Assembly (NCBI RefSeq): GCF_016802725.1
Contig: NC_052667.1
Location: 16,817,846 to 16,881,845 of the forward strand
Reading direction: 5' to 3'
DNA: 64,000 nucleotides
Source: Solenopsis invicta
Lineage: Eukaryota; Arthropoda; Insecta; Hymenoptera; Formicidae
Position numbers and translations under genes: made by a program. Below, in pieces: positions 1 through 11,280 of the stretch. The notes below the pieces were generated by a model, which had not been told where the DNA came from, did not search any database, and saw only the letters and a program-made list of their open reading frames with translations. The first letter of the stretch is position 1, and every line of letters begins with the position of its first letter.

Positions 1-356
1 ATACCATAATTTTTTTGAAAATATAACTCTTTATCTTTAAAATGCCGTATTTAAAAGTCCTTAAAAGTTTTTTGTTGCGGAGATATGATTTTTTAAAGGA
101 AAAATGGATTTTTGAACAATTTCTCATTTTTGCTTAATGATTTTTCTTTTATAACTTAACAATAAATCATTTTTCGGCAATGCCGATTATGCAGTCACAT
201 TTCTGAGATTCTGAATTTTCATGTGAAAAAAAAGATTGTTGAAAAATGTTGATTGGAACCGAAGTTATAACTTCTCAAAGTTGAAAAAGTCTCCCAGACC
301 CGAAAATGTGTTTACGTATTTTATGGGATCGGTTTAGGGGTTTCGATGTTTAAGGG
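1..356. mobile_element. TTAA-flanked piggyBac-like MITE, partial (runs off window start)
   Basis: The segment ends in CTTAAACAT-type terminal sequence followed by TTAA at 357-360. Read on the minus strand it matches the first part of the complete element at 9383-10357: shared start CCCTTAAACA, shared GGGTCTGGGAGACTTT and the same order beyond. No ORF resembling a transposase is visible. TTAA target sites are the hallmark of piggyBac-type elements; the assignment is by TSD and terminus only. Confidence 0.6.
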
Positions 357-360
357 TTAA

Positions 361-893
361 TGGAATACTTTATTTCTTTATTCCAAAATCTAATAGTTGG
401 CGTCAAGAGCTTTCCAAAACACTATAATGAAATTATTTTTCACTATTTTTCATTTAAAATATTTTTCGAGTTATGAGGTTTAAAAATTATTATTAAATGT
501 AATGTTAAATGTAGAGTTATAGTTAAATGTTCCATCATTTAGGCATAAATTAAGTGATTTTACGGATCATCTTTTCCAAGTCAAAAAGATTGGACATACT
601 GTTATCAAAAACAAAATTTGCGATGCTCAGAATATTCCATGTATTTCTCAGTGATAACATTGATAATAAATCATATAAGGGAAAAAATAATAAAATGTAT
701 TTACGAACTCACATTTGCTATAGGTTGCTCATTCTTTCTATGCGCAGCATTGAAGATTTTAAGCATTATACAATGAATATGATTGATTTGAAATACCATA
801 TAAAAAATCAAAGTAATGTGCTACTATATTTAAATTATGTATGTAGTATTTAATACAACTGAAAAATAATTGTTACAAGAAATGATATCATAC
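361..893. other. AT-rich intronic sequence, no gene seen
   Basis: This lies inside the vinculin transcription unit, downstream of the last exon in the window. It holds no recognisable exon, RNA or repeat. An open frame at 554-853 has no family features and is AT-rich by composition. Confidence 0.5.
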
Positions 894-3800
894 CTTCTTT
901 CCCTCGTGTATTATTAAAGCTATAGCCCTTTTACCAAGTCCTTTGTCATCATGCTGTGGATTTAGAAGCCATTTATTCGCTTGTTCTAATCGACCTGCTA
1001 CCGTGTGCGCCGTTTGTGCAGTTCCTGATTTATCCGCTGCTACCAAAGCAGATGCTACCAAACCGCGGAGTTCATTCAATTTCTCTTTAATACTGCGTGC
1101 TAAGGCCTCCGCTTGAGGTGTAGTGCCTTTGTAGAGATACATACATGGTAATTTAATTTAAATCAAGTATTAAACGCATACATGACTTTTCTACAATAAG
1201 AATCGACATGTAAAATTATAATTGCAATGCGCAAAATTACCTTTCTCGTTTTGGCGTAGTTCACAAAGAGCATCAGTCATAGTGACAGTTTGGGAAGCTA
1301 ATTTGGATATAGGTTCTGCTTGTGAAGGAGACAGATAATGTTCCGCCAAGCGTAATGCCTGTTCTATTATTTGACGCAGACTTTTTTCGCCTACGCCACC
1401 TCTTAAAGCCAATCCGTCATCTAACCAATCATAAGCCGCTCGTATCCTGGATTCTATAGCACTTTGAGCCTTCTTCAGTACCTAATATAATAAAATATAA
1501 AAATGTAATACTTTCATTTTTTTATTATTTAAATCGCTTAAGACTACATTAAACAATTACAACATAACTAACAGTTAATTGATCAGCGTCCCATTCTTCT
1601 TCGTCGTATGTTGTCAATTGCAGCACTCGAATAATTTCATTCAATTCGTCAGACATTCTTCCAGATAAGTAATTGCGATTTTCTGCTGCTTCGTCCGCAC
1701 CTTTCCCACCTTGTGAAATAATGTGGATAAAAATTTTCATGGAACAAATTAGAATTGGAGCGAGTGTTTTCACCTGCGAATGTATAAAGCATTATTATCT
1801 TGAATCGTTATATTATAAAATCGTTCATATAGAAATTGAATAATAAATACAGCTTTCTAATACTCACTTGCTCTAAACAACGCACCAATATCTCCCGATG
1901 TACTTGATGCGTCAACTCCTTTTCACGAGCGCTTACTTCTCTCGATACTTTGCTAAGGCATGGACTTAAATTCTTAAGAAAATGTACTAAATCTTCCATT
2001 GTCTCAATAACTTCGGTAACAGCCAAATAATCTAGTACACGTTTGCATTCTCGTATAATTTTTCGCACTTCGCTTTCATCGAAACAGAGAAGTAGGGAAC
2101 TGGTGCCTTGCAAAATACCACGTGAACCTTCTATAAGCTTTTTTCTATAAAAAAAAAGATGACATGAACTAATAACATTCGATAATTTTATTTAAAATTT
2201 TCATAAAATACCTAGCAGGTCCGGAATATGGATCTTCTTTCAACATAGCTGATGCTTCCTCCAGAAGACGGGAAGCACCTTCAACACGTTGCAATGCTGT
2301 TGGCATATCTTGCTTAAGTAAAGCATCATCGGACGAATTTATTGTTTCTTTTCCGACCTAAAAGTTAAAATATATAAAAGATATAATATGATAAAATAAA
2401 AAACTGAAACTTTAGACAAATTTTTTAAAATATACAAAATATGTATGTATGTATGTACCTTATTATACAGGGTGTCCCAGAAAGCTCGCATCCCATTTTA
2501 AGAGTGGATTCTTTGGAAAATTCTAAGAAGAAAATCCTAATACAAAAATCTCGAGGGTATAATGGTTTTTAAATTATTCGCAATTAAAATTTACGTATCA
2601 CAGAGCTGACATTTCGCGCGCTCAGGCATGGTGACATGACAAAGGTACCACAAGGGTACCTTTTGACATTGAAGTTGTCATATAAATACGCAATGATATT
2701 TATATTAAGAAATTACTACTATAGGAAACATATTTGTACATTACATATGCACAATTAATGTTTTCAACAAAATATCAATTTAATAACAAGATGTTACAAT
2801 AGCCGTTGGATCAGCTGTCAAAATAAGTTCATGTTCATATGATAAAAACTTTTATGGTAACATATCGATAATGGTAACATATCGATAATTTATTTACATT
2901 TTTAACTATTAAAAATGTAAATCGGTAATTTAATTGATATAAACGCGATAATGTCAAATAGACATAATTTGATATGTCTGAATTCTATTTTATCAACATA
3001 TTCAATCAACATATTTTCATATTATTACATAAATTATCGATATTATCGATATGTTACCATAAAAGTTCTTATCACATGAACATGGTAATGAACTTATTTT
3101 GACAGCTGACCCAACGGCTATCGTAACATCTTGTTATTAAGTTGATATTTTGTTGAAAACATTAATTGTGCATATGTAATGTACAAATATGTTTCCTGTA
3201 GTAGTAATTTCTTAATATAAATGTCACTGCGTATTTATATGACAATCTCAATATCGAGAGGTACCCTTGTGGTACCTTTGTCATGTCACCATGCCTGAGC
3301 GCGCGAAATGTCAGCTCAATGATTCGTAAATTTTAATCGCGAATAATTTGAAAACCATTATACCCTCGACATTTTCGTATTAGAATTTTTTTCTTAGAAT
3401 TTTCCAAAGAATCCGCTCTTAAAATGGGATGCGAGCTTTCTGGGACACCCTGTATAAAATATAGTAAAATATGTATTCAATAATATTTTCAATATTTAAA
3501 TATTTATTTCATACAGTTTTTAGTATAAATACTTTAGTATAAATACTTACTTTCACAAGATTAGTAACAGCCATACTAACAGCCTGTACAGGCCTTCCCA
3601 AGTCTGGCATTGCATTTCCATCTTCAGCTTCTTCATGTAAGATAACAAGTCTTGATACCTATAAAAAACAATAATTATTTGAATAGTTTTATGAATATTA
3701 GTCCCAATGATTTACAAACACAAAAACAGTGCAAATTTATTAATTTTTTATAAATATTATTGTATATAAATTTTAATGTTGGACAAATTAATATTTTTTA

Positions 3801-4439
3801 AATTAAGTTAAAGTTAACAGTTTATAAAATTAATGTAATTACGTTAAAATATGAACAAAAAATTAACTCCATTAAAAGTTACATTGGAATAAATTAACTT
3901 AAGTTAATAAAAAATTAATTTTGAAAAGCATTATTCATATTAAATTAAAAAATTGTAATTTTGTAAAGTTAAATTGCTCAAAACAATTATAATATGAATC
4001 ATTAAATTCAATATTATTTTTTATAAATTAAATTTATGTAAAATACATAAAACATTGATTTTTATGTGATGTAGGAGAATGTATTTTTTTCTTCTATAAT
4101 TGTTTCTTTTACATAGATAAATTTTTAACTTACGAAAAAAGTGAATAAAGTTTGTGTTTCAAAAATAAGTAAAATTAAAAATTAAGTTAAAAATTATTAA
4201 CTTTTAACTTCGTTATATAACTAATTAGTTATTTAATCTTTTAATTGCTACTCAATCCTGATAAATTTATATAGAATTGCATACTTTCTGGATACTCTTC
4301 TACAAACTTATATTTATACATTAAATATTTGTTAAATATCACGTTTTGTTAACAAATATTTTTTGCAGTTATGTATTATTAATATATACTGATATTTGTA
4401 GTCTTTCTTTGAAATACTTTTAATTATTTAATTAAACAG

Positions 4440-4483
<44 letters not shown>

Positions 4484-4488
4484 GCACG

Positions 4489-4523
<35 letters not shown>

Positions 4524-5595
4524 GCACGCACGCACGCACGCACACATAAAATTTCATTTAATATCTCGATCATATATAATAATGTGCAATATAAAATTGT
4601 ATATTAATTTATTATACAAAATATTGTATTATAAACACAATTTTAGTTTTTATAAAAAAATAAGTTATTTTTCTAATTATTTTTTAATTATTCTTTTTAT
4701 TATTTTTTTATACATATAAACAAAGAGTATATAAAAAGAAAACATATATATGGACATATTTTATAAATTGTGTGTGAGTGTTTGTGTACCTATCATATAC
4801 ATACATACACATATATTTTTATCAAGTATTTACTTGAAAAATATAGGTATGTATATTTACATTTAAATATTATTGGAACATGAAACGAGAGTTGATTCAT
4901 TAATATACTCTAATATGCAAATGCGTGGGATGATGTGACACTATATGCCACCAACATGTCCTTATTTGGACAGGTGGAATTAGTAATACACAGAGATTTT
5001 CTTCTTGGCCAAAGAGATTAAGTTTCATTTTAGAAACTGTGCAATATGTCTGAAAGATAGCAGCTCTGTTCTATATACGGGGTATGATGTCATAGTTCTA
5101 TAAAAAGCATTTTAGGTGAGACAACAGGATTACATTCTGCAAGTTCAACTTGTGTTAAAATATACAAGCTTGTATACACAGCTGTCACAACCGTTTTGCT
5201 GAAAATGGCCATTTTTTTATCGCGTACTGATATTAAATACAAATTTTACAACGAATAAACAAGGAACATATTAGGATGTTGCTGTAACAAGCATTAAGTA
5301 CAGTAAAAAATGCAGATCATACAGAAAATATTTGTTTTATAGTTAACGCACGTTTGATTTTTTAATGAAAAATCGTATTGTTTTTCTGCATCTTTTTTTT
5401 TATTTGAAAATGGTATTTTCACGATTTATCAAATTAACATAAAATAATAGTCCTTAAAATTTGGTGCATTTCCCAAAAAAATAATCGGCGACAGTCTCAA
5501 AGATTGATGAAAAAAAAAGTTCTTTTACGCTTTATTACCTGTTGAGCAACTGGTTCAAGAATACTCTCGATAGTTTTGGTATGAAAAACAGGCAT
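894..5595 (-). CDS. Vinc: Vinculin, N-terminal 421 codons (7 exons, gene continues past window start)
   Basis: Vinculin is an actin-binding scaffold of integrin and cadherin adhesions that also binds talin and alpha-catenin. Exons on the minus strand: 5539-5595, 3551-3658, 2212-2357, 1868-2144, 1573-1773, 1241-1481, 894-1126. All introns begin GT and end AG and the reading frame is kept across every junction (1263 nt). The start MPVFHTKTIESILEPVAQQ is the conserved vinculin N-terminus, so the ATG at 5595-5593 is chosen over an in-frame ATG further upstream. Other hallmarks are VILHEE, KEDPYSGPAR, DESEVRKIIREC, VIETMEDLVHFLKNL, ELTHQVHREILV, NEIIRVLQLTTYDEEEW, and NPQHDDKGLGKRA in the last exon. 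These cover the helical-bundle head (D1 to roughly D3). The remaining head, proline-rich linker and actin-binding tail must lie beyond position 1. No stop or frameshift was seen, so the gene looks functional. Introns 1 and 2 are large; intron 2 carries a palindromic transposon. Confidence 0.95.
2468..3452. mobile_element. 985-bp TA-flanked foldback transposon in vinculin intron 2
   Basis: Ends are CAGGGTGTCCCAGAAAGC and GCTTTCTGGGACACCCTG, with TA directly outside both (2466-2467 and 3453-3454). The two halves are inverted copies for nearly the whole length: for example GTGACATGACAAAGGTACCA on the left pairs with its complement near 3265-3290, and the TTTTGACAGCTGA block pairs with TCAGCTGTCAAAA. 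The element would form an almost perfect long hairpin. No coding capacity. TA target and CAGGG ends suggest a Tc1/mariner-type non-autonomous element. A diverged relative starts at 63149. Confidence 0.85.
4444..4546. repeat. (CA)n/(CACG)n compound microsatellite in vinculin intron 1
   Basis: Alternating blocks of CACA and CACG(CACG) repeats, the same two motifs that build the very long tract at 38961-39605. The rest of intron 1 (3659-5538) is AT-rich, with no further feature recognised. Confidence 0.95.
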
Positions 5596-6060
5596 TTTTA
5601 CTCGATTCCTAGATTTTACGAAAGTGAGAAATAGAGAAACACAAATTTCTTGTAAGAAATCTCGCGCAATACAAGAAATCACGAGTAAGTCCGATTGGCT
5701 GGCATAAGATTAAATGACACTTATTCCAGATTTTGTATGATTCGTTTTGAGTTCTGAATTACTGCACACGATCTCGACCGATTTCCACTCCGAAGTCAAA
5801 CCAGTCACGATGGCAGTGGCAATGTCTACTGATGTCTACTGTCCAACTGCGGCCAACTGCGGCTGACGCACCCTGACGCACAGAACATATATAAAGGGCT
5901 GACGGCTGCGTACTTGTACGTGCTGATCACGGCATTCACGGCTCCTTACTACTGCCTTACTACCACAGATATATACAGTAGCAAGACTCACTCTCTGTCG
6001 GCACTTTTGATGTTAGTATCGCTAAGACGGAATGCGCATGCGTAAAAGTAAGGTAACGCT
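5596..6060 (-). promoter_or_regulatory. Presumed vinculin 5' UTR and promoter region
   Basis: This less AT-rich stretch lies directly upstream of the vinculin start codon. It contains short tandem duplications (TGTCTACTGATGTCTACTG near 5824; AACTGCGGCC/AACTGCGGCT; GACGCACCCTGACGCA) and a TATATAAAG box at 5888-5896. The box fits the TATA consensus on the plus strand but can also be read as TTTATATATG on the minus strand. Transcription start and direction are inference. Confidence 0.35.
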
Positions 6061-6066
6061 ATCTTA

Positions 6067-6211
6067 GGCTGGTATTCATAGTCGATTCTTATATTTAAGA
6101 TCATCTTAAATATCATCTTAAGATGCCATCAACCAATCAGAGAGCCGTATTAGCATCTTAAGACGTTACTTAAGACGATCTTGAAATAAGAATCGACTAT
6201 GAATACCGGCC
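6067..6211. mobile_element. 145-bp MITE with TTA target duplication
   Basis: Terminal inverted repeats GGCTGGTATTCATAGTCGAT and ATCGACTATGAATACCGGCC, with TTA on both sides (6064-6066 and 6212-6214). The interior is a further palindrome around ATCTTAAGAT. A 3-bp TTA duplication and short length fit a PIF/Harbinger-type MITE. Confidence 0.85.
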
Positions 6212-6214
6212 TTA

Positions 6215-7215
6215 ACTCGTCTGTCCCTTCTTCCACTCCTCTCCTCACTCTTTCCATATGTGCTTACTCTGCTAGCAAAAATACTTATTCTTTTTCTTTA
6301 ATTCTTGTTTATTATTTTTATAATTTAACATTATCATTAATTACTCTTTTTTTTGTATTTAAATTTTTGAGCTTAAAAGGACTAGACCCAAAGCACATAA
6401 TAAATGTTGCTTCTCTATCTCATTCTTTTTGTCTCTCTTTTTCTATCTAAAATATATTGAGGCATGGGCTATAGCCTAATTAGTAACAATATTCTTTAAA
6501 TATTTTTTAATATATACTTTTCATTAATTATACGTTATACAATACATTTTTAAACTTTATTAAATGTTTATTACATTTTTATGTTATATTATTTATATAT
6601 TTATATTTATTATTGTAAGTTTATTTACATTAATTATATACTCATAAAATATTGAATATAACATACATATAGATGTAATGCCATATAAAATTTACATGTG
6701 TTAAATCTATTATAAGCATTATTACATGTAGAGGTTTTTTTAGATATTTATTTGAAGCAATAATTTAGAGAATATATTTATTTAACATTTGTCATTTTTT
6801 TAATATTCATATTCCATTAATAATTCATTGTAATAACGATTTGAAAAACATACTATTTTTTTATTATTCAACATTTATTTATTATATTTAAATTACTATT
6901 TATTTATTTGGCATTAATTATTCATGTGAATATAGTAATTTAGAAAAAAATATTTATTTAATATTTATTTTATGTTTATTCAATATTTGTGTTGTATTAC
7001 ATATTCATTTGAGATAGAATTGATTTGAAAAAAATGTTTAACATTAATTTAAAACTCACCCATACAACGATTGTTGCGCAAAGAGCATAAAACCAAAGAG
7101 ATTATACTCAAGTATCACATTTCATGTGTAATACTTCTGAAAGGATTTTGCAAAATGTATAAAATGTTGCAACAGAAGTATTTTTCTAAAAAAATCTTAT
7201 CTTATCTCCTATCTC
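6215..7215. other. AT-rich gene-free sequence
   Basis: Runs of TATTTATTTA and TTTAATATTTATT-like sequence. The short open frame at 6199-6450 begins inside the MITE and has no family features. Nothing else recognised. Confidence 0.5.
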
Positions 7216-7560
7216 CTCCTTTCCTATAATAAAAAGGAGATGTAACGCACGAAGTGTGCTGTCGTTGTCGAAATGTATCGCGGGCTTTGTTGCCGCCCGA
7301 TTGGCTGGCTGGTTGCCGTGGTCGAGAGAGTCGAGATCGTGGCGTGGGTTTCGCCGATGATGATGATGATGATAATGCTAATGACGTTTTGCGTTTTGAC
7401 ATGCGGTGGAGTTAAATGGTGTGTGCATGCGTGCGAGGTTAGTGGCGAGAAGAAATGTGTACGTTCTTCCAGTATACAAATTGTCGTAGTGTCGTGTGTG
7501 AATTGTGAAAGTTTGCAACGCGTATCGCGTCGTGCACACTAATTATCAATATTATATACG
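7216..7560. promoter_or_regulatory. CpG-rich island, possible promoter or untranslated first exon
   Basis: It is sharply richer in G, C and CpG than the AT-rich DNA on either side (for example GTCGTTGTCGAAATGTATCGCG, and ATCGCGTCGTGC near 7521). It includes a (GATGAT)n run near 7357-7371. Open frames exist on both strands (7273-7542 plus, 7202-7402 minus), but neither translation resembles a known family and the minus one is a serine run from the GAT repeat. A 5' untranslated exon or promoter of an unseen gene is the simplest reading. Confidence 0.3.
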
Positions 7561-7795
7561 TATAATTGCTGGTGTTGCTGTTAACGAATGTGTCTCAGAT
7601 AAGTTTTTTGAATTAAATAACACATTTTCATTTCTCATATAGAGAAGTATTATACTTTAAGTACGTGAATACTTTGTGTTATATTTCATTTTTAGGACAA
7701 GATATAAAAATAGAGGAATGAAAGGTGAAAGAAAGAATGGTTTTAATATACGGATAGAAGGAAAGAAAGAAGAAGGGAGGAGTCCAAAATAAAAA

Positions 7796-7798
<3 letters not shown>

Positions 7799-7828
<30 letters not shown>
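7799..7828. repeat. (GA)n microsatellite
   Basis: An uninterrupted run of AG dinucleotides about 28 bp long, embedded in purine-rich sequence. Confidence 0.9.
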
Positions 7829-7830
<2 letters not shown>

Positions 7831-7869
7831 TACATCATAAAAATAAAGGCGAAGGTTAAGATTTCTAAT

Positions 7870-8175
7870 CAAAAATGAATAAAATTAAGAATGCTATTGA
7901 ACATTGGTTTGAAGGTTTTTTTTTTAATAATGGGTGAATATTATGTGATATATTGATATTTTTGTCAAAAAAATTAAAATTTCTCCAATAGAATATTATC
8001 TATTTTAGTAAAGTTTTTTAAAAATGTAAAATGGAGATAAAGAAAAGAGAAGGAATAGAGTAATATAAAAAGGAAGGAAGGATGAAAGATCGAAGGAGTG
8101 TAGAATAGAAATAAAATTGAAATAAGAACGGGATTGAAGGTATTGGAGAAGGTAAAGGTTTTTGAATAGAAAAAA
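7870..8175. repeat. Isolated unit of the purine-rich array family
   Basis: Contains the array landmarks in order: TAATGGGTGAATATTATGTG, TTCTCCAATAGAATATTATC, TTTTAGTAAAGTTTTTTAAA, AGGAATAGAGTAATATAAAA, a GGAAGGAAGGATG purine block, and TGAAGGTATTGGAGAAGGTA. It is the first copy of the repeat that dominates 11.3-16.6 and 27.9-32.7 kb. Confidence 0.7.
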
Positions 8176-9382
8176 TAATAATAATAATTAAATTATTTAT
8201 GATATAGACACTTAGTGTACTTGTGATTCATACAAAGCAGAGTATAATATAGCTATAGATTTCTATTGACGTATTTTTACTTTAAACGTTTCTAGACGGA
8301 AGAGTATTGAATGTAGAAAATTATGTTTATTGAGACTTTTTTGAAACGTCGAGAATAACAATATACTTTAATATAATTAATTCCAACTAATTTAAATAAA
8401 AGTACATTTTCACCAGATGTATACAAGATCCTTTATAACATGCAAATGTTTCTTTAAAAAGAGAATTATATTATTATGTAAAAATATTGTATATTTCTAT
8501 TTAAAAAAAGAATAATAATCTTTATATGCTTTTAAAAAATTAATTTGTTTTAAAAATTAATTTTATTACTATTTTTTTTCCTTTTAGATCAGATAATTTC
8601 TATTTAAAACGTATCTGTATTTGTATAATTTTCGTTACGGATTTAAAGCTCAAATTTTTATATATTATTTACAAATATAAGAAATATTAAATCTCTTTTC
8701 TTATATAAATTAAAATACATATGTTAATGTTACAAAAATAAGTTTATATATATATATATGTATATATATATAAATATTTATATTTATATTTATATCTTTA
8801 TATTCATTTTACAGATAAAATTAAAATTTAAATGGAATTAAGTAATATACCTTGAATAAGTATTTTATTCATACTGAATGACATAAATATACTCGAAGAA
8901 ATTAATAATTTCCGTTTAAAATGAATAAAACTACAATAAAAGACAAGTAATTTAAAATAAATGTTTTACCTTTTACAATTTAAATTTAAAATCTTATAAA
9001 TGTTTGTTAAATACGTTACATATACATTAAATAATTAAATTATCTTTAATTAAAAAATGTTTTTAATTAACTTAAATTTTTACATAATTTAATTAAAATT
9101 AACATTAACTATCATTTAATTAAAATTGTTTCTAATTTACATTGTTTAGTTTTTAATTTAATTGTGATTTTAATTATTTAATTAAAATTTAATTATTAAA
9201 TTAAAATTAACTTTGATTTTTGATTAAATTAATTTTGATTTAAATTATTAATTAATATGTAAAATCAATTTTAGTTTAATTAAATTAAAAATAATTTTAA
9301 TTAAATTAAATTAAAATTATTTTTTTTAATTATATTTAATAATATTACAATTTTAATTACAATTAACTTTGTCTTTAATTAA
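8176..9382. other. AT-rich low-complexity sequence
   Basis: Contains a (TA)n stretch near 8743-8770 and a long tract of TTAATTAAA-like sequence (about 8990-9380). No gene or RNA recognised. Confidence 0.6.
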
Positions 9383-10357
9383 CCCTTAAACACACCAATC
9401 CTGTAAAATACGGAAACACATTTTTGGGTCTGGGAGACTTTATCAACTTTGAGAAGCTATATCTTTGATTACAATCAATATTTTTCTAGGATTTTTTTTT
9501 TAACAAAAGTTCGAAATCTCAAGAGTGTGGCTGCACAATCGGCATTGGCGAAAAATAATTTATTGTGAAGTTATAAAAGAAAAACCATTAAGCAAAAATG
9601 AGAAATTGGTCAAAAATCCACTTTTCCTTCAAAAAATCATATCTTCGCAACAAAAAACATTTAAGGACTTTTAAATACGGCGTTTTAAAGCTAAAGAGTC
9701 ACACTTTCAAAATAAAATTTGGCAAAGTCATTCCTTTTAAAAAGTATAATTATGTAACATGGAGAATACGAGGTATTTTTGGGCATCTAAAAATCTACTT
9801 TTTTAAAAAAATCATCTTTGCAACAAAAAACTTTGAAGAACTTTACAATACGGCGTTTTAAAGCTAAAGATTCATACTTTCAAAAAAAAATTATATCATT
9901 GTCATTTCTATTAAAAAATGTACTTATGTAACAAGGCGAATATGAGGTATTTTTGATTAAATCGTGTCTAAAATTGAAAATTGATGTGTTTCATGATATA
10001 TTTCGGAAAAACTCCTTTTTCTACAGCATTTTATAGTATTCCAACTTTAGACAGAGTATATGCGAGTAACATTTGCAAAACGATCTGTTCGAACGTATTT
10101 TGTCCAGCTTTTTTATGTAAAATACTCACAAAAAAAGTTTCACTTACACACTATATGGATCGCATTGACCCTAACAAAACTTTGCTGCCGTGCCGTTCAA
10201 ATTCTAGTTGATCAAAAAAGTTGATGATCGAATCGAAAGAGGAGATTTCAAACTTTTTTTACGTCTTGGTCCGAACCTCCTATCTCATTCCGTCTTCACA
10301 TAGCAAGCGTTCAAAACTTCATATGGGGTCTCTCAGACCCACTTACGTGTTTAAGAG
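9383..10357. mobile_element. 975-bp TTAA-flanked piggyBac-like non-autonomous element
   Basis: Ends are CCCTTAAACACACC and ACGTGTTTAAGAG, with TTAA directly outside (9379-9382 and 10358-10361). Short blocks just inside the ends mirror each other (GGGTCTGGGAGA and TCTCAGACCC). Internally there is a direct duplication: a segment containing AATCATATCTTCGCAACAAA near 9640 recurs near 9810 as AATCATCTTTGCAACAAA. The two open frames (9598-9861, 9981-10211) show no transposase features. Shorter relatives lie at 36286-36506 and 60532-60728, and a partial one at 1-356. Confidence 0.8.
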
Positions 10358-10384
10358 TTAAGTTAAATTTAATTTTGACTTGAA

Positions 10385-10565
10385 TTATTTGAATTGTCTT
10401 TGGAATTTGAAATGTCTGGAATTTGAAATGTCTGGAATTTGAACTGTTTTTGGAATTTGAATTGTCTTTGGAATTGAACTGTTGAAATTTGTTTTGTTTT
10501 AAACTATTTTATTGAAATTAATTTTGACTTGAACTATTGGATTGAAATTTGTTTTGTTTTAAGCT
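10385..10565. repeat. Degenerate (GGAATTTGAAATGTCT)n minisatellite
   Basis: Imperfect tandem copies of a unit of about 16-22 bp: TGGAATTTGAAATGTC, TGGAATTTGAACTGTTTT, TGGAATTTGAATTGTCTT, followed by TTGAAATTTGTTTTGTTTTA twice. Confidence 0.8.
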
Positions 10566-11280
10566 ATTGGATTGGACCAGGGAGTGGTTCAATTTGAAAC
10601 CAGTAGTTCCAAATCGGATCGGAAAAAACGTTTGTACATTTTTTGTTATAATTTAACACAGATGAAGGATTCGTCAAAATGGTTTAAAGCAAAAATGAAG
10701 GAAATTAAATTATCTTTCTATTGGCACCTTCAATTCTAGGATTGAACTTTACTTGCGCCTTATAGAGAGCAAAAACTGCAGCTAGGTGTGATTTACCCCA
10801 CTCTCCCCTATATACATACAATGAATTTTAATAAATTATTCATTACAAATTTGGAATTATCCATTATTGCTTAAAAATAGATAAGAATCAATATTTGCGC
10901 AAACTCGTTCTATTGCTTCTTCTAGGGCTTTATATACACGATAAATTACATTTTTCTGTAAGGTTACAAATTTAAATCAAAGCTTTTTTTTTCTTGCACT
11001 CATACAGTTTCTTAATCAATTAGCTCTTTACTGAACATTTCTTCAGAATTGTTATTGAATCTTTGAGACAAGACCGCCAATTACTGCTCTACTACCATCA
11101 TCGGAGTTTTAAGCTTTCCACATATCAGATCCACTGTTTCTATTTCCGTATTTAAAATTATATATTATTATTTATTTTCTTTAAATAAATACATGTTTAA
11201 TTCAATTTGTTCGTATTTATTTTTTGCTCTTTAATTAAAAGAAATGGAAAGATTAAATTAAAGAAAAAGTAACAACTTTC
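10566..11280. other. Gene-free sequence, nothing recognised
   Basis: Moderately AT-rich unique-looking DNA. No coding exon, RNA gene or repeat boundary could be supported. Confidence 0.4.

Noticed and set aside
5497..5682. Longer vinculin start beginning MISCIARDF
   Set aside because: The conserved family N-terminus begins at MPVFHTKTIES; the upstream extension is 5' UTR that happens to be open, and the frame also runs past the splice donor at 5538.
7273..7542. 89-codon plus-strand frame in the CpG-rich island
   Set aside because: Met-run from a GATGAT repeat and no recognisable domain; kept only as a possible untranslated or regulatory region.
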